Shown: one piece after another, positions 1 through 10,000 of the stretch
How the letters are laid out: each line of letters begins with the position of its first letter
How positions within the stretch are numbered: position 1 is the stretch's first letter
NCBI GenBank assembly: GCA_021802945.1
Contig: JAJZRE010000024.1
Coordinates: forward strand, 1 to 36,384
Direction: 5' to 3'
Source: Pseudomonadota bacterium
Lineage (GTDB): Bacteria > Pseudomonadota > Gammaproteobacteria > Burkholderiales > Thiobacillaceae
DNA: 36,384 bases
Position numbers and translations under genes: made by a program
The notes under the pieces: generated by a model
The model's input: the letters and a program-made list of their open reading frames with translations, nothing else
Databases searched by the model: none
What the model was told of the DNA's origin: nothing

Positions 1-223
1 CTGTTGCGCCGTTCGTGGTGATCGTGAGCTTGTCGAACGATCGAACCACATCTCAGCCCATGCCAGAGGTTATGGCAACGCAGCCCTTCGACAGGCTCAG
101 GGCGAACGGGCTAAAAGTGGGTTGCTTGGGTGGGTACGGCGATACGCACGGATAGGATGTGGGCTGTTGCACCGTTCGTGGTGATCGTGAGCTTGTCGAA
201 TGATCGAACCACATCCCAGCCCA
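1..223. repeat. REP-like palindromic repeat cluster
   Basis: A 60-bp unit at 1-60 recurs in direct orientation at 164-223 with only three mismatches. Each copy can fold: GTGGTGATCG (15-24) pairs with CGATC plus ACCAC (38-49) around a loop that holds the core GAGCTTGTCGAA. In the second copy a C-to-T change in this stem leaves a G-U pair, so the fold survives. Between the two copies, at 83-111, lies an inverted core of the related type CCTTCGACAGGCTCAGGG. Similar cores occur at 3797-3890 and 11961-12030. No gene is supported here; short reading frames through it are chance. Confidence 0.8.
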
Positions 224-225
224 CC

Positions 226-519
226 TCAATCTTGTTTTCCGGGCTTGCTTTTGGCCAGCCTGGAAATCGCTCCCCAATCTCCGCGTATCAACGCCTCTTT
301 CTTGGCGCGGCTCCAGCCTTTGATCCGCCGCTCGAAACTCAAGGCTTCGATGCGCGTGGCGCATTCCTGGCTCCAAACCAACTCAACCGGCAACCGGGTC
401 GCTGTATATCCGCCGCAGACACCGGCCACATGTTCGTTAATGCGTTTGTCGAGATCGTCGGTATGGCCCGCGTAGTACGAGCCGTCTGTGCAGCGCAGCA
501 GATAAACCCAGAACGTCAC
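226..519 (-). CDS. GIY-YIG nuclease superfamily protein (YhbQ/UPF0213-like)
   Basis: Single-domain GIY-YIG protein of 97 residues. The N-terminus TFWVYLLRCTDGSYYAGHTDD is the family's first beta-hairpin, with the two signature motifs present as VYLLR and YYAGHT. The usual arginine helix follows (LDKRINEH), then YTATRLPVELVW and the conserved glutamate region (EALSFERRIKGW). The start is taken as the GTG at 519, which puts the domain at the very N-terminus as in the family; a longer frame exists upstream but only reads antisense through the neighbour. It starts 2 bp after the stop of the membrane protein gene at 522-860, so it is probably the last gene of that operon. The cellular role of stand-alone proteins of this type is poorly known; nuclease activity is a family inference. 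Confidence 0.85.
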   Translation of the reverse strand: MTFWVYLLRCTDGSYYAGHTDDLDKRINEHVAGVCGGYTATRLPVELVWSQECATRIEALSFERRIKGWSRAKKEALIRGDWGAISRLAKSKPGKQD

Positions 520-521
520 TG

Positions 522-860
522 CTACAGCGGCATCGGCTTGCCGTCGTTCAGGTTGAGCCAGCCCTTGGCGATGCGGTAGATGAACCAGATGCCGGCGACG
601 CCAAGGATGAACCAGCCGATCAGGATGATGATGGTGAGCCAGCCCAGCACGCCCCACACCACGCTCCACCAGAAGGTGCGGATCTGCCAGCGGAAATGGC
701 TTTCCAGCCAGGTGCCGCGGGCGTCGTCGAGCTTGATGTAGTCGAGCACGATGGCGACGATGGCGGTGACGCCGGCGAACAGCGACAGCGCGTACAGCGC
801 GTAGATCACGGTGGCCAGCGTTTTGAGGCTGGCGAGCTTGTCGTCGGTCTGGGTATCCAT
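522..860 (-). CDS. Small integral membrane protein, DUF4870/COG3671-like
   Basis: Protein of 112 residues with three hydrophobic segments: about 15-42 (LATVIYALYALSLFAGVTAI), 62-77 and 78-98 (WGVLGWLTIIILIGWFILGV). A polar loop (DDARGTWLESHFRWQIRTFWW) separates the first from the second. The HFRWQIRTFWW stretch followed by a paired helix is typical of the small COG3671-type membrane proteins. No catalytic residues are apparent and its function is unknown. Its ATG overlaps the TGA of the upstream M48 protease gene (ATGA at 860), so translation of the two is probably coupled. That suggests, without proving, a link with envelope protein quality control. Confidence 0.8.
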   Translation of the reverse strand: MDTQTDDKLASLKTLATVIYALYALSLFAGVTAIVAIVLDYIKLDDARGTWLESHFRWQIRTFWWSVVWGVLGWLTIIILIGWFILGVAGIWFIYRIAKGWLNLNDGKPMPL

Positions 861-1636
861 CAGTTACGGGCTTTCTCGTAGATCGGCATCATCTTCGGCA
901 CCAGCGCGTTCAGCGCCTGGATGCGGTTGCTGGGCGCCGGGTGGGTGCTGAGGAACTGCGGCGGGCCGTTGCCGGTGGCCTGGCTCATCTTTTCCCACAG
1001 GCGGATGGCGGCGTGCGGGTCATAGCCGGCGCGGGCGGCGAGCTCGATGCCGTAGCGGTCGGCCTCGGATTCGTTTTCGCGGCTGTTGGGCAGGGTCAGC
1101 GCAACGTCGGCCACCGGCGCCAGCACGGAGAGATCGTATCCGGAGACGATGGAGCCGAGCGCCATCCCGCCCTGCATCGCGATGGCGCGCGACATGCGCT
1201 CACGGCCGTGGCCGAGCAGGGCATGCGAGATTTCATGGCCCATGACTTGGGCGATCTCGTCGTCGGAGAGATTCAGCTTGCGGATGATGCCGGTGTAGAT
1301 CGCCATCTTGCCGCCCGGCATGCACCAGGCGTTGAGCGTGGGCTCGTCGATCACCGCGACCGACCATTTCCAGCCGCGGCTGGGCGGGTACATGTTGCCG
1401 GCCTGCACGATCAGCCGGTCGGTGATGCGCTTGACCCGGGCGTTCAGGACCGCGTCGGTGCTGAGCTTGCCCTTCTGCTGCGCCGCGTTGACGGTTTGCG
1501 CATAGGCCTGCGCGGACGAGGCCTGTGCCTGTTCTTCCGAGACCAGCACCAGTTGCGAGCGGCCCGAAACGGGGTTGGTCTGGCAGCCCGTCAGGCCGAC
1601 GGCGAGCAGTACGGTGGCGGCGAGCAGTTTTTTCAT
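860..1636 (-). CDS. M48-family zinc metalloprotease, lipoprotein (LoiP/YggG-like)
   Basis: Zinc endopeptidase of the M48 (HtpX/Ste24) family, expected at the periplasmic face of the outer membrane. The start at 1636 follows a good ribosome site (AAGGAGACGCC) and gives MKKLLAATVLLAVGLTGC, a short lipoprotein signal with Cys18 as the lipidated residue. The catalytic zinc motif HEISH is at residues 134-138, and the third ligand lies in ENESEADRYG further on. The 258-residue length and single domain resemble E. coli LoiP (YggG), which acts in outer-membrane quality control; that match is by family only. A seven-codon longer start at 1657 is less likely because it would spoil the signal peptide. 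It lies 31 bp after dapD and overlaps the next gene by ATGA. Confidence 0.88.
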   Translation of the reverse strand: MKKLLAATVLLAVGLTGCQTNPVSGRSQLVLVSEEQAQASSAQAYAQTVNAAQQKGKLSTDAVLNARVKRITDRLIVQAGNMYPPSRGWKWSVAVIDEPTLNAWCMPGGKMAIYTGIIRKLNLSDDEIAQVMGHEISHALLGHGRERMSRAIAMQGGMALGSIVSGYDLSVLAPVADVALTLPNSRENESEADRYGIELAARAGYDPHAAIRLWEKMSQATGNGPPQFLSTHPAPSNRIQALNALVPKMMPIYEKARN

Positions 1637-1667
1637 GGCGTCTCCTTGGCCCGGCATCCCGGGCGGA

Positions 1668-2492
<825 letters not shown>

Positions 2493-2516
2493 GATGGATT
2501 CCTTGATAAGAGTGAG

Positions 2517-2544
2517 GCGTGAGGGGTTAGGCGTGAGGGGTTAG
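2517..2544. repeat. Two-copy 14-bp tandem repeat at the dapC stop
   Basis: GCGTGAGGGGTTAG occurs twice in exact tandem. The dapC stop codon (TAA on the minus strand, 2527-2529) lies in the first copy, and the last dapC codons lie in the second. Such a slippage repeat can move the stop and change the last few residues without affecting the enzyme core. Confidence 0.75.
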
Positions 2545-3732
2545 GGCGCTGGCGTGAGTCGCGATGCGCTGTGCGGCTTCGATGCAGGCCTCCAGACCGT
2601 CGACCAGGGCGATGCGGACGAAGCCCTTGCCGGGGTTGACGCCGGCGGCGTCGCGCGCGAGGTAGCTGCCGGGCAGCACGGTGACGTGCTGTTTCTCGTA
2701 CAGGCCGCGCGCGAATGCGGCATCGTCGCCGCCCGGCACGCGCGCCCACAGGTAGAAGGCGGCGTCGGGGGCGTCGAATTGCAGCACATCCTTCAGCATG
2801 GGCATGACGGCGGCGAACTTTTCGGCGTACTGGCGGCGGTTCTCGATCACGTGCGCCTCGTCGTTCCAGGCCGCGACGCTGGCGGCCTGCACCGCCGGGC
2901 TCATCGCGCTGCCGTGATAGGTGCGATAGAGCAGGAATTTCTTCATCACCCCGGCGTCGCCCGCGACCATGCCGGAGCGCAGGCCGGGCACGTTGGAGCG
3001 CTTCGACAGCGAGTTGAACACGATGAGGTTCCTGAGGCCGCGGCCGAGCTGCTGCGACGCGGTGAGGGCGCCCAGGGGCGGGGCGCCTTCCACGAAATAA
3101 ATCTCCGAATAGCATTCGTCGGCCGCGATGACGAAGCCGTGCCGGTCCGACAGCGCGAACAGTTCCGTCCAGTCGGCCAGCGACATCACCTTGCCGGTGG
3201 GGTTGCCGGGCGAGCACACGTAGACCAGGCTGATGGTCTCCCACAGGTCTTCCGGCACGCGCGACCAGTCCATGCGGAAGCCGTTTTCCGGCAGCGTGTT
3301 GAGGAAGAAGGGGCGGGCGCCGGCCAGCAGCGCCGCGCCTTCGTAGATCTGGTAGAAGGGATTCGGCGACACGACCGTGCGGCGGCCGTGGCGGCTCGAA
3401 TCGACGGCGGCCTGGGCGAAGGCGAACAGCGCCTCGCGCGAGCCGTTCACCGGCAGCACCTCGGTCGCCGGGTCGAGCTGCACGCCGTAGCGGCGCGCAG
3501 CCCAGTCGGCGATGGATTGCCGCAGCGCATCCGAGCCCTGAGTGATGGGATAATTCGCCAGCCCGCCGAGTCCGGCGATCAGCGCGTCCTTGATGAACTG
3601 CGGCGTCGGGTGCCTGGGCTCGCCGATCGACAGGTTGATCGGAGACAGCCCGGGATTCGGCGTCACCCCGGCGAACAGCTCGCGCAGTTTCTGGAACGGA
3701 TAGGGATGGAGTTGTTCGAGACGCGGATTCAT
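2527..3732 (-). CDS. dapC: Succinyldiaminopimelate transaminase
   Basis: PLP-dependent class I/II aminotransferase of 401 residues, in the betaproteobacterial DapC subfamily. It converts N-succinyl-2-amino-6-ketopimelate to N-succinyl-LL-diaminopimelate using glutamate. Visible features are the N-terminal [20 protein letters not shown], the substrate-loop motif [12 protein letters not shown], the PLP-phosphate region [13 protein letters not shown], the aspartate that contacts the pyridine nitrogen in [11 protein letters not shown], the Schiff-base lysine in [15 protein letters not shown], and the carboxylate-binding arginine near GKGFVRIAL. It directly precedes dapD. The C-terminal tail (HASALTPHA) runs into a tandem repeat and is probably variable. 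The 227-bp region upstream carries a REP pair and the divergent EamA gene. Confidence 0.95.
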   Translation of the reverse strand: MNPRLEQLHPYPFQKLRELFAGVTPNPGLSPINLSIGEPRHPTPQFIKDALIAGLGGLANYPITQGSDALRQSIADWAARRYGVQLDPATEVLPVNGSREALFAFAQAAVDSSRHGRRTVVSPNPFYQIYEGAALLAGARPFFLNTLPENGFRMDWSRVPEDLWETISLVYVCSPGNPTGKVMSLADWTELFALSDRHGFVIAADECYSEIYFVEGAPPLGALTASQQLGRGLRNLIVFNSLSKRSNVPGLRSGMVAGDAGVMKKFLLYRTYHGSAMSPAVQAASVAAWNDEAHVIENRRQYAEKFAAVMPMLKDVLQFDAPDAAFYLWARVPGGDDAAFARGLYEKQHVTVLPGSYLARDAAGVNPGKGFVRIALVDGLEACIEAAQRIATHASALTPHA

Positions 3733-3796
3733 TGCAGTGCCAAGTTTGATAAAGTCGGACCGGTGCCGAACATTGCATACGCATGATTAAAGTACC

Positions 3797-3890
3797 CGTT
3801 CGCCCTGAGCCTGTCGAAGGGCATGTCCGAGCGGGCACGGAGCCGTTTCGACACGCTCGGGACAGGCTTCGACGAGTTCAGTCCGAACGG
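3797..3890. repeat. Inverted pair of REP-like palindromes
   Basis: A core CGTTCGCCCTGAGCCTGTCG at 3797 onward is followed, after about 40 bp, by a diverged inverted copy at 3861-3890 (GACAGGCTTCGACGAG to CCGAACGG). The layout is that of a BIME-like unit in the divergent space between dapC and the EamA gene. It belongs to the same family as the repeats at 1-223 and 11961-12030. Confidence 0.75.
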
Positions 3891-3959
3891 TGCTTGGGCC
3901 GTCGCGGTTTGGTCAACGCGATGAGCAAAATTTTAACAAGCCACGCATTATAAAGCCCC

Positions 3960-4862
3960 ATGCCTTCGATTCCCCTGCAACGCACGCTCGCCATCAGCAG
4001 CCTGGTCTATGCCGCCTCCCTGTGGGGACTGGTCTGGTATCCGTACCGCCTGCTGGGCGAGGCGGGGGTGGGCGGCATCGCGTCCAGCTTCTTCACCTAT
4101 GCGACGCCCCTGCTGGCGATCGGCTGGCTGCATGCCCGCGCGCTGCGCGACGCGCGCGGGCGCTGGCCGTGGCTCGTCGCGCTCGGCCTGGCGGCGGGCT
4201 GGACCAACCTGGCCTACGTGCTCGCGGTGCTGGAAGGCGAAGTGGTGCGGGTGCTGCTGCTGTTCTACCTGTCGCCGCTGTGGACGGTGCTGTTCGCCCG
4301 TTTCCTGCTGCACGAGAAGCTCAACCGCGCCGGCTGGGCGGTGATGGCGCTGGCGGCGGGCGGCGCGCTGGCCATGCTGTGGCAGCCGGGCGAATGGCCG
4401 CTGCCGGCCAACCGCGCCGAGTGGCTGGGGCTGTCGGCGGGGGTGATGTTCGCGGCGAGCAACGTCATCAGCCGCCACCTGGACGGGGTGGCGGAGGTCG
4501 CCAAGTCGGTGTCGGTCTGGGCCGGCGTCATGGTGCTGACGGTGATCGCCCTCGCGTTCAGGCCCGCCGAACTCGGCTTCATGGCGGATGCCGCGGCGAG
4601 CACCTGGCTGCTGCTGGCCGGCGTGGGGGTCGCCATCGGCAGCATGACCTACGCCGTGCAGTACGGCCTGGCGCGCGTGCCGGCCAACCAGGCCATCGTG
4701 ATCTTCCTGTTCGAGCTGGTGGTCGCGGCGGTCGCGGCCTACTTCCTGTCGGACGAGCGCATGGGCGTGCAGGAATGGGTGGGGGCCGTCATGATCGTCA
4801 CCGCCAGCCTGTTTTCCGGCCACATGGAAAACGATCGATCGAAGGACACGCACCATGTCTGA
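3960..4862 (+). CDS. EamA/DMT-superfamily permease
   Basis: Inner-membrane drug/metabolite-type transporter of 300 residues. About ten hydrophobic helices form two EamA repeats (roughly 8-145 and 155-290), the classic arrangement of amino-acid, nucleoside-sugar or metabolite exporters. The second repeat starts near LGLSAGVMFAASNVISR and ends in WVGAVMIVTASLFSG. The substrate cannot be read from sequence. The start is the ATG at 3960; only five bases separate it from a TATAAA hexamer at 3949-3954, so if that is the -10 box the transcript would be almost leaderless, and no ribosome site is seen. Its last 8 bp overlap the start of the VOC gene, so the two are co-translated. Confidence 0.88.
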   Translation: MPSIPLQRTLAISSLVYAASLWGLVWYPYRLLGEAGVGGIASSFFTYATPLLAIGWLHARALRDARGRWPWLVALGLAAGWTNLAYVLAVLEGEVVRVLLLFYLSPLWTVLFARFLLHEKLNRAGWAVMALAAGGALAMLWQPGEWPLPANRAEWLGLSAGVMFAASNVISRHLDGVAEVAKSVSVWAGVMVLTVIALAFRPAELGFMADAAASTWLLLAGVGVAIGSMTYAVQYGLARVPANQAIVIFLFELVVAAVAAYFLSDERMGVQEWVGAVMIVTASLFSGHMENDRSKDTHHV

Positions 4863-5232
4863 CATCACGGCGCTGCTGCACGCCGGCCTGATCGTTTCCG
4901 ATCTGGCGCGTGCCAAGGCTTTCTATGAATCGGTCATCGGACTCAACGTGTTTCCCGGCCGCCCCGATCTGCCGTATCCGGGCGCGTGGTACGAGCTCGG
5001 CGGCGGCCAGCAGCTGCACCTGATGTGCCTGCCCAACCCCGATGCCGACAATGCGCGGCCGGAACACGGCGGCCGCGATCGTCACATCGCGCTTGGCGTG
5101 AAGGACATGGCTGCGCTGAAAAGGAGGCTCGACGGGGCGGGCGTGAGCTACACGGCCAGCCGGTCGGGACGGGCGGCGCTGTTCTGCCGCGATCCGGATA
5201 TGAATACCTTGGAGTTCGTGGAGGTCGGTTGA
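4855..5232 (+). CDS. VOC (glyoxalase/bleomycin-resistance) family protein
   Basis: Vicinal-oxygen-chelate fold protein of 125 residues, forming one domain of two beta-alpha-beta-beta-beta modules. The opening LLHAGLIVSDLARAKAFYES is the family's first module with its metal-ligand histidine (H9). The second module runs from HIALGVKDMAALKRRL, with a second candidate ligand in RHIAL, to DPDMNTLEFVEV, which carries the conserved glutamate. Substrate is unknown; the family includes lactoylglutathione lyases, dioxygenases and antibiotic-binding proteins. It overlaps the transporter gene upstream by 8 bp. A diverged copy of its own last 11 codons follows 43 bp downstream. Confidence 0.88.
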   Translation: MSDITALLHAGLIVSDLARAKAFYESVIGLNVFPGRPDLPYPGAWYELGGGQQLHLMCLPNPDADNARPEHGGRDRHIALGVKDMAALKRRLDGAGVSYTASRSGRAALFCRDPDMNTLEFVEVG

Positions 5233-5269
5233 GCAAGTCAGGCTTCGCGCTCCCGCCGGGTCGCTGCGT

Positions 5270-5302
5270 CCGGACATGAACACGCTGGAATTTGTCGAGA
5301 TC
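5270..5302 (+). pseudogene. Remnant of a second VOC gene (C-terminal fragment)
   Basis: Thirty-three bases encode PDMNTLEFVEI, the same as the end of the intact VOC protein (PDMNTLEFVEV at 5194-5226). The two stretches differ at eight bases, and all but one change are synonymous. This is the pattern of two functional homologues that diverged under selection, not a recent slippage copy. Upstream of the fragment no clear homology can be followed, and no stop codon follows in frame at the expected place. The fragment runs into the convergent kinase gene, whose stop is at 5301. It is probably what remains of a tandem or replaced VOC gene. Confidence 0.65.
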
Positions 5303-6569
5303 AGCCGACCGGGTCGAACAGCCGCACGCCCTCACGCGCCAGCAGCGCCGCGCCGTAGGCGGCTTCGGTGTGCGCGGCGCGCGCCACCGGCACGCCGAGC
5401 AGGCGCTGGCGGATGCGCGCCCAGACGGCGTTGCGGGCGCCGCCGCCGGCGGTTTCGACCCGGGCCACGGGCGTGGCGCCCAGTTCGGCCAGCAGGCCGT
5501 AGCCTTCCGCCTCGATGCGGGCGAGGCTTTCCAGCAGGCCGTGCAGGAATTCGGCGTCGTCGGCCGGGCGCGGCGTCAGGCGTGGCGCCCGTTGCGGGTC
5601 GTTGACCGGGAAGCGCTCGCCGGGTTTGGGAAGCGGGACATAATCCAGCGGGCTGGCGATCGCCGGGTCGATTTTCTCGCTGAGCGCGGCCAACTGGCGG
5701 TCGTCGAAGAACTGCCGCAGCACCGCGCCGCCGGCGTTGCTTGCGCCGCCCGCCAGCCAGCGGCGGCCGAACCAGTGCGAATAGACGCCGTGCCCGGTCG
5801 ATTCCGCCGGGGTGTCGGAGAGCAGCTTCAGCACCAGGGTGCTGCCGAGCGAGGTGACGGCGTCGCCGCTGCGGGTCACGCCGGCCGCCAGAAAGGCGGC
5901 GATCGAATCGGTCGTGCCGGCGTGCACCATGCAGCGCGGGTTGATGCCGAGATAGCGGGCGCGCGGGCGCGACACGGTGGCGAGCCGGGCGCCGGGCGCC
6001 ACCGGCACCGGCAGGTAGTCGACGTCGGCCAGGTAGTCGACCCAGGCCGGCCATTTCAGGGTATCGAGGTCGAGGCCCATCTTGAGGGCGTTGTGGTAGT
6101 CGGTCATGCCGACCCGGCCGCTCAAGAGGCCGGAGAGCCAGTCGGACTGGTTCAGATAGAGCCGCGCGCCAGTGAGGCCGAGCCGCTTTTTCAGCCACAG
6201 GATCTTGGCCAGCCCCGAGGTCACCGCTGCGGCCGGGTGGCCGGGGGTGGCGGTTTTCGCGATCAGCGCGGCTTCCTCGACCGCGCGATCGTCGTTGTAC
6301 AAGAGCGGCGGATGGCGCGGGTTGAGTTCCTCGTCGCACGCCAGCACGGTGCCGGAGGTGCCGTCAAGCGCGATGTCCGATAACCGGCTGCGGATCGGCG
6401 GGGGCAGCGAGGCGGCCAGATCCCACAGCGCCTCGCGCCAGATGCCGGCGCGCTCGTGTTCTGCCAGCGTGCCGAAGTCGCGCGTGTCCTCGGCAATGAT
6501 CGCGCCTTCGGCGTCGATGACGCAGCTGCGCGCGCCCGAAGTTCCGAAATCAATTCCAAGGAAATACAA
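5301..6569 (-). CDS. FGGY-family carbohydrate kinase, D-ribulokinase-like
   Basis: Sugar kinase of the FGGY/actin-like ATPase fold, 422 residues, shorter than the roughly 490-540 of classic xylulokinases. Residues 7-14 (DFGTSGAR) are the phosphate-1 motif, the catalytic aspartate is D221 in GTTDS, and the adenosine motif is ETAGGGARN near 380. This length and the D7/D221 spacing match the cyanobacterial and plant SePSK/XK1 group, for which D-ribulose phosphorylation is reported, so D-ribulose is the favoured substrate by inference. The start is a TTG at 6569: MYFLGIDFGTSG begins there, and no upstream ATG is in frame within the domain. The queF stop lies 4 bp before it, so the two are likely one transcript. 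Confidence 0.82.
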   Translation of the reverse strand: MYFLGIDFGTSGARSCVIDAEGAIIAEDTRDFGTLAEHERAGIWREALWDLAASLPPPIRSRLSDIALDGTSGTVLACDEELNPRHPPLLYNDDRAVEEAALIAKTATPGHPAAAVTSGLAKILWLKKRLGLTGARLYLNQSDWLSGLLSGRVGMTDYHNALKMGLDLDTLKWPAWVDYLADVDYLPVPVAPGARLATVSRPRARYLGINPRCMVHAGTTDSIAAFLAAGVTRSGDAVTSLGSTLVLKLLSDTPAESTGHGVYSHWFGRRWLAGGASNAGGAVLRQFFDDRQLAALSEKIDPAIASPLDYVPLPKPGERFPVNDPQRAPRLTPRPADDAEFLHGLLESLARIEAEGYGLLAELGATPVARVETAGGGARNAVWARIRQRLLGVPVARAAHTEAAYGAALLAREGVRLFDPVG

Positions 6570-6573
6570 TGGA

Positions 6574-6993
6574 TTATCCGCGTGTGTTCGACTGATGCTC
6601 GAACTGCGTGAGGTCGACGCGCGGCGCCGGCTGCCAGCCTTTCTTGCGGTGCTCGGCGACCACGTTGGTGAAGATGCCGCCGCGCACGTAGAACTTGGCG
6701 GTGAGCCGCATGAAGCGCGGCCTGGTCGCCTTGACCAGGTCGTCGAGGATGCGGTTGGTCACGTCTTCGTGGAAGTGGCCCTCTTCGCGGAAGCTCCACA
6801 TGTAGAGCTTCAGGCTCTTCAACTCGACGCAGGTCTTGTCGGGGATGTAGTCGAGGATCAGCGTGGCGAAATCCGGCTGCCCGGTCTTGGGACAAAGGCA
6901 CGTGAATTCAGGGACTTCCATGTGAATGTGAAAGTCGCGTCCCGGTTTGGGGTTGGGGAAGGTTTCCAGGGTCTTGGCGGGCGTGGAGGGCAT
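6574..6993 (-). CDS. queF: NADPH-dependent preQ0 reductase, type I QueF
   Basis: Reduces 7-cyano-7-deazaguanine (preQ0) to preQ1 with two NADPH, a step in queuosine tRNA modification, in the cytoplasm. At 139 residues it is a single tunnel-fold domain, the short type I form. The nucleophile is Cys34 in [14 protein letters not shown], with Asp41 as the proton donor. The substrate motif follows in [18 protein letters not shown], with the HFHED histidine and aspartate after it. It is transcribed divergently from smc across 93 bp and is followed by the kinase gene 4 bp on. No sugar link between queF and the kinase is known; they may simply share a promoter. Confidence 0.96.
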   Translation of the reverse strand: MPSTPAKTLETFPNPKPGRDFHIHMEVPEFTCLCPKTGQPDFATLILDYIPDKTCVELKSLKLYMWSFREEGHFHEDVTNRILDDLVKATRPRFMRLTAKFYVRGGIFTNVVAEHRKKGWQPAPRVDLTQFEHQSNTRG

Positions 6994-7086
6994 GGGGGGC
7001 TCGGTGTAGAATGTGACAAAACAGAACGCCGCGAATCGAACGGCGCATTGAGACGATACCCATTATAAAAGCTTAGGTCCGCTGTC

Positions 7087-10000
7087 TTGCGCTTAACCCA
7101 CATCAAACTTGCCGGCTTCAAGAGTTTCGTCGACCCCACCGTCATTCCCGTTCCCGCGCAGCTGACCGGCGTGGTGGGGCCGAACGGCTGCGGCAAGTCG
7201 AACGTGATCGACGCGGTGCGCTGGGTGCTCGGCGAATCGTCGGCCAAGCACCTGCGCGGCGAGACCATGCAGGACGTGATCTTCAACGGCTCCGGCACCC
7301 GCAAGCCGGCGTCGCGCGCGTCGGTCGAGCTGGCGTTCAACAACGAGCTGGGCCGTGCCGCCGGGCAGTGGTCGCAATACGCCGAGATCGCGGTCAAGCG
7401 CGTGCTCGACCGCAGCGGCGACTCCACCTATTACATCAACAACATGCGGGTGCGGCGGCGCGACGTCGCCGACCTGTTCCTCGGCACCGGCGTCGGCGCG
7501 CGCGCCTACGCCATCATCGAGCAGGGCATGATCACGCGCCTGATCGAGGCCAAGCCCGAGGAACTGCGCGGCTATCTGGAAGAGGCGGCGGGCGTGTCCA
7601 AGTACCGGGAACGCCGCAAGGAAACCGAAGCCCGGCTGAAGGACGCGCGCGACAACCTCAACCGCGTCGAGGACATCCAGCGCGAACTCAGGAACCAGGT
7701 CGAGAAGCTCGCCGCCCAGGCCGAAGTCGCCCAGCACTACAAGCAGCTGCAGGCCGACCTGACGTTCTCGCAGCACCGCCTGTGGTACGCCCGCAAGCAC
7801 GACGCCGCCCAGCAGCGCGCGCGCATCGACAAGGATCTGGTCGCGGCGCAGACCAGGCTGGAAGCCGAAACCGCCCGCCTGCGCCATATCGAGTCCGAGC
7901 TGGAAACCGCGCGCCAGACCCAGTTCGCCGGGCAGGACACGCTGAACACTTCGCAGGCGACGTATTACCAGGCGCAATCCGAGGTCGCGCGCATCGAGCA
8001 GACCATGGCGCACCAGAACGCCACCCGCGAGCGGCTCTATCGCCAGGTGCAGGATCTGGGCGCGCGCATGGCGGCGCAGCAGGCGCGCCGCAGCGCCACG
8101 CAGGAAGCCCTGGACGAGGTGCGCGCGCAGCAGCCCGGCCTCGAGGCCGCGGTGATGGAGGCCGAGGCCGTCGCCCGCCAGGCCACCGACAGCACGCTGC
8201 CGCAGAAGGAGGCGCTGCTGCGCGAGGCGCAGCAGGCGGTGGGCGAGGCGCAGCGCGTGGTGTCGCAACTGGATCAATCGCGCCAGGTCGACGAAAACAG
8301 CCTTGGCCACACCAAGCGCCAGCTCGAACAGCTCGACGCGCGCCAGCGCCGCCTCGCCCAGGAACAGGCGCAACTGCCGCGTACCGATACGGCGGGGCTG
8401 GCGCAAAAACAGCTCGACGTCGAGGAACTGGCGCACACGTTGGCCACCGCCCAGGCCGGTCTCAGGGAGGCCGAGACCGCGCTGCCCGAACTCGACGCCG
8501 CGCGCACCCGGCACACCCGCGAACTCGAGGCCGCGCGCAAGATGCTGCACCAGACCGAGGCCGAACTCGCCGCGCTGAAGAAGCTGCAGGAAAGCCTGAA
8601 GGCCGACGAGAAGCTCGGCGGCTGGCTGCGTAGCCGCGGCCTCGATGCCGCACCGCGCCTGTGGGAAAAGCTGCGCGTCGCCCCCGGCTGGGAAGCGGCG
8701 GTCGAGGCGGTGCTGCGCGAACGCCTGCAGGCCGTGGCCGCGGATGCGGCGCCCGACTGGTTCACCGATGCGCCGCCGGCGCGGCTCACCGTCTGGACCG
8801 GGCAGGGCGCTTCCGCCGCCGCGCCGGAACTGCTGGCCAGCAAGATTGCCAGCGACGATGCCGCCGCCCACGCCGCGCTCGCCGACTGGCTGGCCGGCGT
8901 GTACTGGGCCGACGACGCGGATGCCGCGCGCGCGCGCTGCGCCAGTCTGCAGCCTGGCGAATGTCTGGTGACCCCGCAGGGCCACCTGTTCACCCGCCAC
9001 AGCGTCACCTTCCACGGCCCGCACACGGCGGTGGAGGGCATTCTCGCGCGCGGGCGCGAACTCGAGCGGCTGACGACCGATGCGGCACGGCTGTGTGAGG
9101 ACGTCACGCAACTCGAAGCCGTCTGCGCGGACACGCAGCAGCGCTACCTGGAGCGCCAGCGCGAGGTCCAGGCGCTGCGCGCGCAGACTGGCCAGACGCA
9201 AAGCCGCCACCACACCGCGCAGATGGAACTGCTGCGCCTGCAGCAGGCGGTGGAGCGGGTGCAGGGCCGGGCCGCGCAGATCGCCCAGGAGCTCGACGAG
9301 GTCACCCGCCTGCAGGCCGGCGAGCGCGCCACGCTGGACACGCTGGAGGCCCGCCTCAAGGACTACCGCGCGCAGGACGAGGCCGCCCGCGAGACGCTCT
9401 ATGCCGCGCGCCAGCAGCGCGACCAGGCCGACCGCGCGGTGTTCGAGGCGCGCGAACTGCAGCGCGCGGCCGAACGGCGCCATCAGGAAGCCGGCTTCGC
9501 GCTGACCACCTGCACCAACAAGATCAGGGAGCTCGGCGAGACGCTGGCGCGCATCGACCAGGAAATCGCGGACGATGAAATGCGCCTGACGCAGGCGCGC
9601 GACGAGCTCGCCCGCCTGCCTGCCGACGCGCTGGACGACGAACTGCAAGCCGCTCTGACCACGCGCACCGAGGCCGAAACCGCGCTGGCGGCCGCGCGCG
9701 ACGCGCTGGAAGGCCTGACCGCGCAATTGAGAAGCCACGACGAGGCGCGCCTGGCCTGCGAGCAGGGGCTCGACCCGCTGCGCCGCGGCATCGAGCAGCT
9801 GAAGCTGAAGGACCAGGAAGCCATGCTGATGCAGTCGCAGTTCGAACTGCAACTGCGCGAGGCGGCCGCCGACGAGGCCAGCCTCGAATCGGGTCTGGCC
9901 GACAGTCCCAAGCCTTCGCAGCTGCAGGCCGACATCAACCGCCTGCAGAGCGAGATCGCCGCGCTGGGCGCGGTCAACCTGGCCGCGCTGGAGGAACTGA

